From Candidatus Uhrbacteria bacterium (GTDB taxonomy: Bacteria; Patescibacteriota; Patescibacteriia; JACQRZ01): 23,500 bases of DNA. Within the stretch, counting starts at the first letter, position 1; every line of letters starts with the position of its first letter. Shown here in pieces: positions 21,649 to 23,500 of this stretch. A model generated the notes under the pieces. It was not told where the DNA came from. It saw only the letters and a list, made by a program, of their open reading frames with translations, and ran no database searches. Location of the stretch: NCBI GenBank assembly GCA_016206235.1, contig JACQRZ010000051.1, positions 1 to 23,500 on the forward strand. Direction: 5' to 3'. The position numbers and the translations under genes were made by a program.

Positions 21649-21762
21649 ATGAAAGTCCAAGCATCAGTTAAAAAAATTTGTCTCAAATGCAGAACAATCC
21701 GCCGAAATAAGCGCGTGATGGTTATTTGTGAAAATAAGAAACATAAACAGAGACAAGGTTAA
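21649..21762 (+). CDS. rpmJ: 50S ribosomal protein L36 (bL36)
   Basis: The 37-residue protein [20 protein letters not shown] continues [17 protein letters not shown]. It is the zinc-ribbon form of bL36: Cys11, Cys14, Cys27 and His32 are the metal ligands. It binds 23S rRNA late in 50S assembly. The position between infA and rpsM is the classical one. The ATG lies directly after a hairpin that would hide any ribosome site. Confidence 0.95.
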   Translation: MKVQASVKKICLKCRTIRRNKRVMVICENKKHKQRQG

Positions 21763-21765
21763 TTT

Positions 21766-21828
21766 TCAGCTTTCAGCTTTCAGCTTGTAGAATATGAACT
21801 GAAAGCTATAAGCTACAAGCTATAAGCT
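21766..21828. repeat. Facing heptanucleotide arrays before rpsM
   Basis: The left array 21766-21786 has TCAGCTT three times. The right array 21801-21828 has GAAAGCT, ATAAGCT, ACAAGCT, ATAAGCT and ends 4 nt before the rpsM ATG. The cores AGCTT and AAGCT are complementary, giving a possible hairpin with a 14-nt loop. Confidence 0.9.
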
Positions 21829-21832
21829 ATCT

Positions 21833-22225
21833 ATGGCAGCAGTTCGTATTTCTGGAGTATTACTACCAGCGAATAAAAAGATCTCGTATGCATTACCATA
21901 TTTGTACGGAATCGGTTTAACATTGTCACGAAAGATTCTCGAGGCAACAAAGATCGACGGAGAAAAGCGTACGAAAGAATTGACGGAAAGCGAAGCAAAT
22001 AAGCTGCGCGAATATATTGAAAAGCAATATCGTGTTGAAGGAGATCTCCGCCGCGATGTATACGCGAATATTAAGCACCACAAGGAGATGGGCACGTATC
22101 GTGGAATGCGCCATTCGAGACGCTTGCCAGCGCGCGGACAACGCACAAAGACCAACTCGCGGACCGTTCGCGGCAATGTAAGAAAGACTATGATGTCTGG
22201 TAAGAGAGCATTAACAAAGACTTAA
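21833..22225 (+). CDS. rpsM: 30S ribosomal protein S13 (uS13)
   Basis: The 130-residue protein lies at the head of the 30S subunit and contacts tRNA and 23S rRNA in the bridge to the 50S. Family lines present are RISGVLLPANKKISYALPYL, YGIGLTLSRKILEATKI and YRGMRHSRRLPARGQRTKTN followed by SRTVRG and the basic tail. Length is close to normal. It starts 4 nt after a heptanucleotide array and shows no ribosome-site motif. Confidence 0.97.
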   Translation: MAAVRISGVLLPANKKISYALPYLYGIGLTLSRKILEATKIDGEKRTKELTESEANKLREYIEKQYRVEGDLRRDVYANIKHHKEMGTYRGMRHSRRLPARGQRTKTNSRTVRGNVRKTMMSGKRALTKT

Positions 22226-22226
22226 A

Positions 22227-22286
22227 TAGCTACTAGGTGCTAGCTGCTAGATAATAAACCTAGAACCTAGAACCTAGAACCTAAAT
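22227..22286. repeat. Facing heptanucleotide arrays between rpsM and rpsK
   Basis: The left array 22227-22247 has TAGCTAC, TAGGTGC, TAGCTGC. The right array 22259-22286 has CCTAGAA three times and CCTAAAT, ending one base before the rpsK ATG. The shared CTAG core is self-complementary, so the two arrays can pair. Confidence 0.9.
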
Positions 22287-22287
22287 T

Positions 22288-22767
22288 ATGGACGAGAAGA
22301 CACAAAATACCCTTGCTGATTTGCCTCTCACTGAAAGCTCAGGAACGGCCGAATCAGAGACAAAAGCAAAAACAACAACCCCAACTACCAAAAAGAAGGG
22401 AAAGAAAAAGGCTGTTCGCCAGATTTCTGTTGGTTGTGTGCATATTAAGGCAACGTATAACAACACCATAGTGACCTTTACTGATCTCAATGGAAACGTG
22501 CTAGCGTTTTCCTCAGCAGGCGTTGTTGGGTTTAAGGGGCCAAAGAAATCAACTCCTTATGCAGCTTCAGTTATTGTCAAAGATGCATCAGAAAAGCTGA
22601 AACCCTATGGCATGACGGATGTGAATGTATTTGTCCGAGGCGTTGGATCTGGTCGAGAAGGGGCGCTGCGTGCATTAAATACCTGTGGTTTAAGTGTATT
22701 AAGTCTTAAAGATGTAACGCCGATTCCGCATAATGGTTGTCGGCCACGAAAGGTGAGACGAGTATAA
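22288..22767 (+). CDS. rpsK: 30S ribosomal protein S11 (uS11)
   Basis: The 159-residue protein belongs to the 30S platform near the Shine-Dalgarno helix of 16S rRNA. The S11 core runs from about residue 40: CVHIKATYNNTIVTFTDLNG, FSSAGVVGFKGPKKSTPYAA, GVGSGREGALRAL and TPIPHNGCRPRKVRRV. The first 40 residues are a Thr/Lys-rich extension, longer than in most bacteria and probably disordered. It is the fourth gene of the infA cluster. Confidence 0.97.
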   Translation: MDEKTQNTLADLPLTESSGTAESETKAKTTTPTTKKKGKKKAVRQISVGCVHIKATYNNTIVTFTDLNGNVLAFSSAGVVGFKGPKKSTPYAASVIVKDASEKLKPYGMTDVNVFVRGVGSGREGALRALNTCGLSVLSLKDVTPIPHNGCRPRKVRRV

Positions 22768-22773
22768 ATAATA

Positions 22774-22848
22774 AAGCACGAAATTCGAAGCACGAAGCAC
22801 GAAAAAATAATATATTAGAGTTTCGGATTTCGGATTTGAGATTTCGGA
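22774..22848. repeat. Facing heptanucleotide arrays between rpsK and rpsD
   Basis: The left array 22774-22801 has AAGCACG, AAATTCG, AAGCACG, AAGCACG. The right array 22821-22848 has TTTCGGA, TTTCGGA, TTTGAGA, TTTCGGA and reaches to 12 nt before the rpsD ATG. The cores CGAA and TTCG are complementary. Confidence 0.88.
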
Positions 22849-22860
22849 TTTAATAAAGTT

Positions 22861-23490
22861 ATGGCAAAGACGTTTGAACAGTGTCATGTTTGCCGCCGAG
22901 CCGGCGTCAAGTTATACCTGAAGGGTGAGCGTTGCTACACACCAAAGTGTGCTATTGTTCGTCGCAATTATCCGCCGGGTGTTCAAGGAGCAAAAAAAGG
23001 AAAACCGCGACTTACAAGCTATGGCCAGCAATTGCGCGAAAAACAGAAAGCCCGCATGTATTATGGCATTTCAGAAAAGCAGCTCCGCAACTATTTTGAT
23101 AAAGCTTCCCGAAAACTCGGTAATACCGGTGATATCCTGTTTGGACTGCTTGAGATGAGGCTCGACAATGTTCTTCAGCGTTTAGGTTGGACAGCGTCGC
23201 ATCGTTTTGCTCGTCAGACCGTAAGTCATGGCCATGTGCTTGTTGATGGAAAACGTGTTACCATTCCTTCATTTCAGGTAAAACAAGGTCACATCATTAC
23301 CTTGTCTTCAAAGGCATCCTCTTCGAAGAATTTTCAAACAGTATTGCCAAGTCTTGAGAAAGTACAGATTCCCGGCTGGCTGTTTAGCGAAAAAGGTGAG
23401 TTTCAAGGCAAAATTGTCGGCGTGCCTAGTTTGGCAGACAACCAGCCGCTCTACGACATGAAATTTATTATTGAGTTTTATTCCCGATAA
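22861..23490 (+). CDS. rpsD: 30S ribosomal protein S4 (uS4)
   Basis: The 209-residue protein starts 30S assembly by binding 16S rRNA and helps unwind mRNA at the entry channel. The N-terminus is the zinc-binding form (CHVCRRAG, then CYTPKC). The S4 domain and its RNA-binding motif lie in EMRLDNVLQRLGWTASHRFA and RQTVSHGHVLVDGKRV. The end MKFIIEFYSR is the usual uS4 C-terminus, so the protein is complete. In many bacteria uS4 also represses this operon by binding its mRNA; whether that holds here cannot be seen. rpoA would be expected just beyond the window. Confidence 0.97.
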   Translation: MAKTFEQCHVCRRAGVKLYLKGERCYTPKCAIVRRNYPPGVQGAKKGKPRLTSYGQQLREKQKARMYYGISEKQLRNYFDKASRKLGNTGDILFGLLEMRLDNVLQRLGWTASHRFARQTVSHGHVLVDGKRVTIPSFQVKQGHIITLSSKASSSKNFQTVLPSLEKVQIPGWLFSEKGEFQGKIVGVPSLADNQPLYDMKFIIEFYSR

Positions 23491-23500
23491 ACTAATAGTA

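Noticed and set aside
21766..22848. Heptanucleotide arrays as CRISPR or as ordinary transcription-factor sites
   Set aside because: Units are 7 nt without spacers, and the unit sequence differs at each place, so neither a CRISPR nor a single operator fits.

Overview
The window looks like a chromosomal piece of a Candidate Phyla Radiation (Patescibacteria, Parcubacteria-like) bacterium, a lineage inference from gene content rather than from a search. Supporting points are a SecD with two inserted parvulin domains, a shortened alanyl-tRNA synthetase that stops after the editing domain, a TraG/VirD4-like ATPase paired with a one-TM membrane protein, housekeeping genes mostly without a Shine-Dalgarno sequence, and many short-period repeats in gaps and inside conserved genes. 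Genetic code 11 fits all frames.

Layout. (1) 28-3154: an exported-protein cluster. Two minus-strand genes (a predicted beta-rich secreted protein, then a proline-rich lipoprotein) diverge from a plus-strand lipoprotein with a Thr/Pro/Ala tail; a terminator follows at 3181. (2) 3313-7185: surface-polysaccharide genes, a Wzy/O-antigen-ligase-type membrane protein and two GT4 glycosyltransferases. (3) 7281-10238: secD-secF, closed by an intrinsic terminator. (4) 10344-14977: a membrane protein, a TraG/VirD4-like ATPase and a multi-TM protein, led by a near-consensus promoter that would give a leaderless mRNA. (5) 14981-16391: a 178-nt imperfect giant hairpin, a tiny leader ORF and an exported Cys-rich tandem-repeat protein with calcium-binding-type repeats. 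(6) 16421-19293: tdk, mnmA, a small methyltransferase and a hicB-hicA toxin-antitoxin pair. (7) 19297-21075: alaS. (8) 21076-23490: a structured leader and the infA-rpmJ-rpsM-rpsK-rpsD cluster, which in most bacteria continues into rpoA-rplQ.

The most unusual signal is not a gene. At about a dozen places there are short arrays whose period is always 7 nt although the unit sequence differs from place to place (for example CCTAGAA, AAGCTAT, TTTCGGA, CTACAAA, CATAATT, ATTGGAT). Between genes they often occur as two facing arrays with complementary cores, so they can fold into imperfect hairpins, and they run right up to stop or start codons. Four arrays lie inside protein genes (wzy-like, the first GT4, and twice in mnmA) without breaking the frame. 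A second repeat class, 15-nt palindromes of the type TCCGCC-nnn-GGCGGA, forms an exact 10-codon insertion in alaS. Together they suggest an active process that inserts or builds short repeats.
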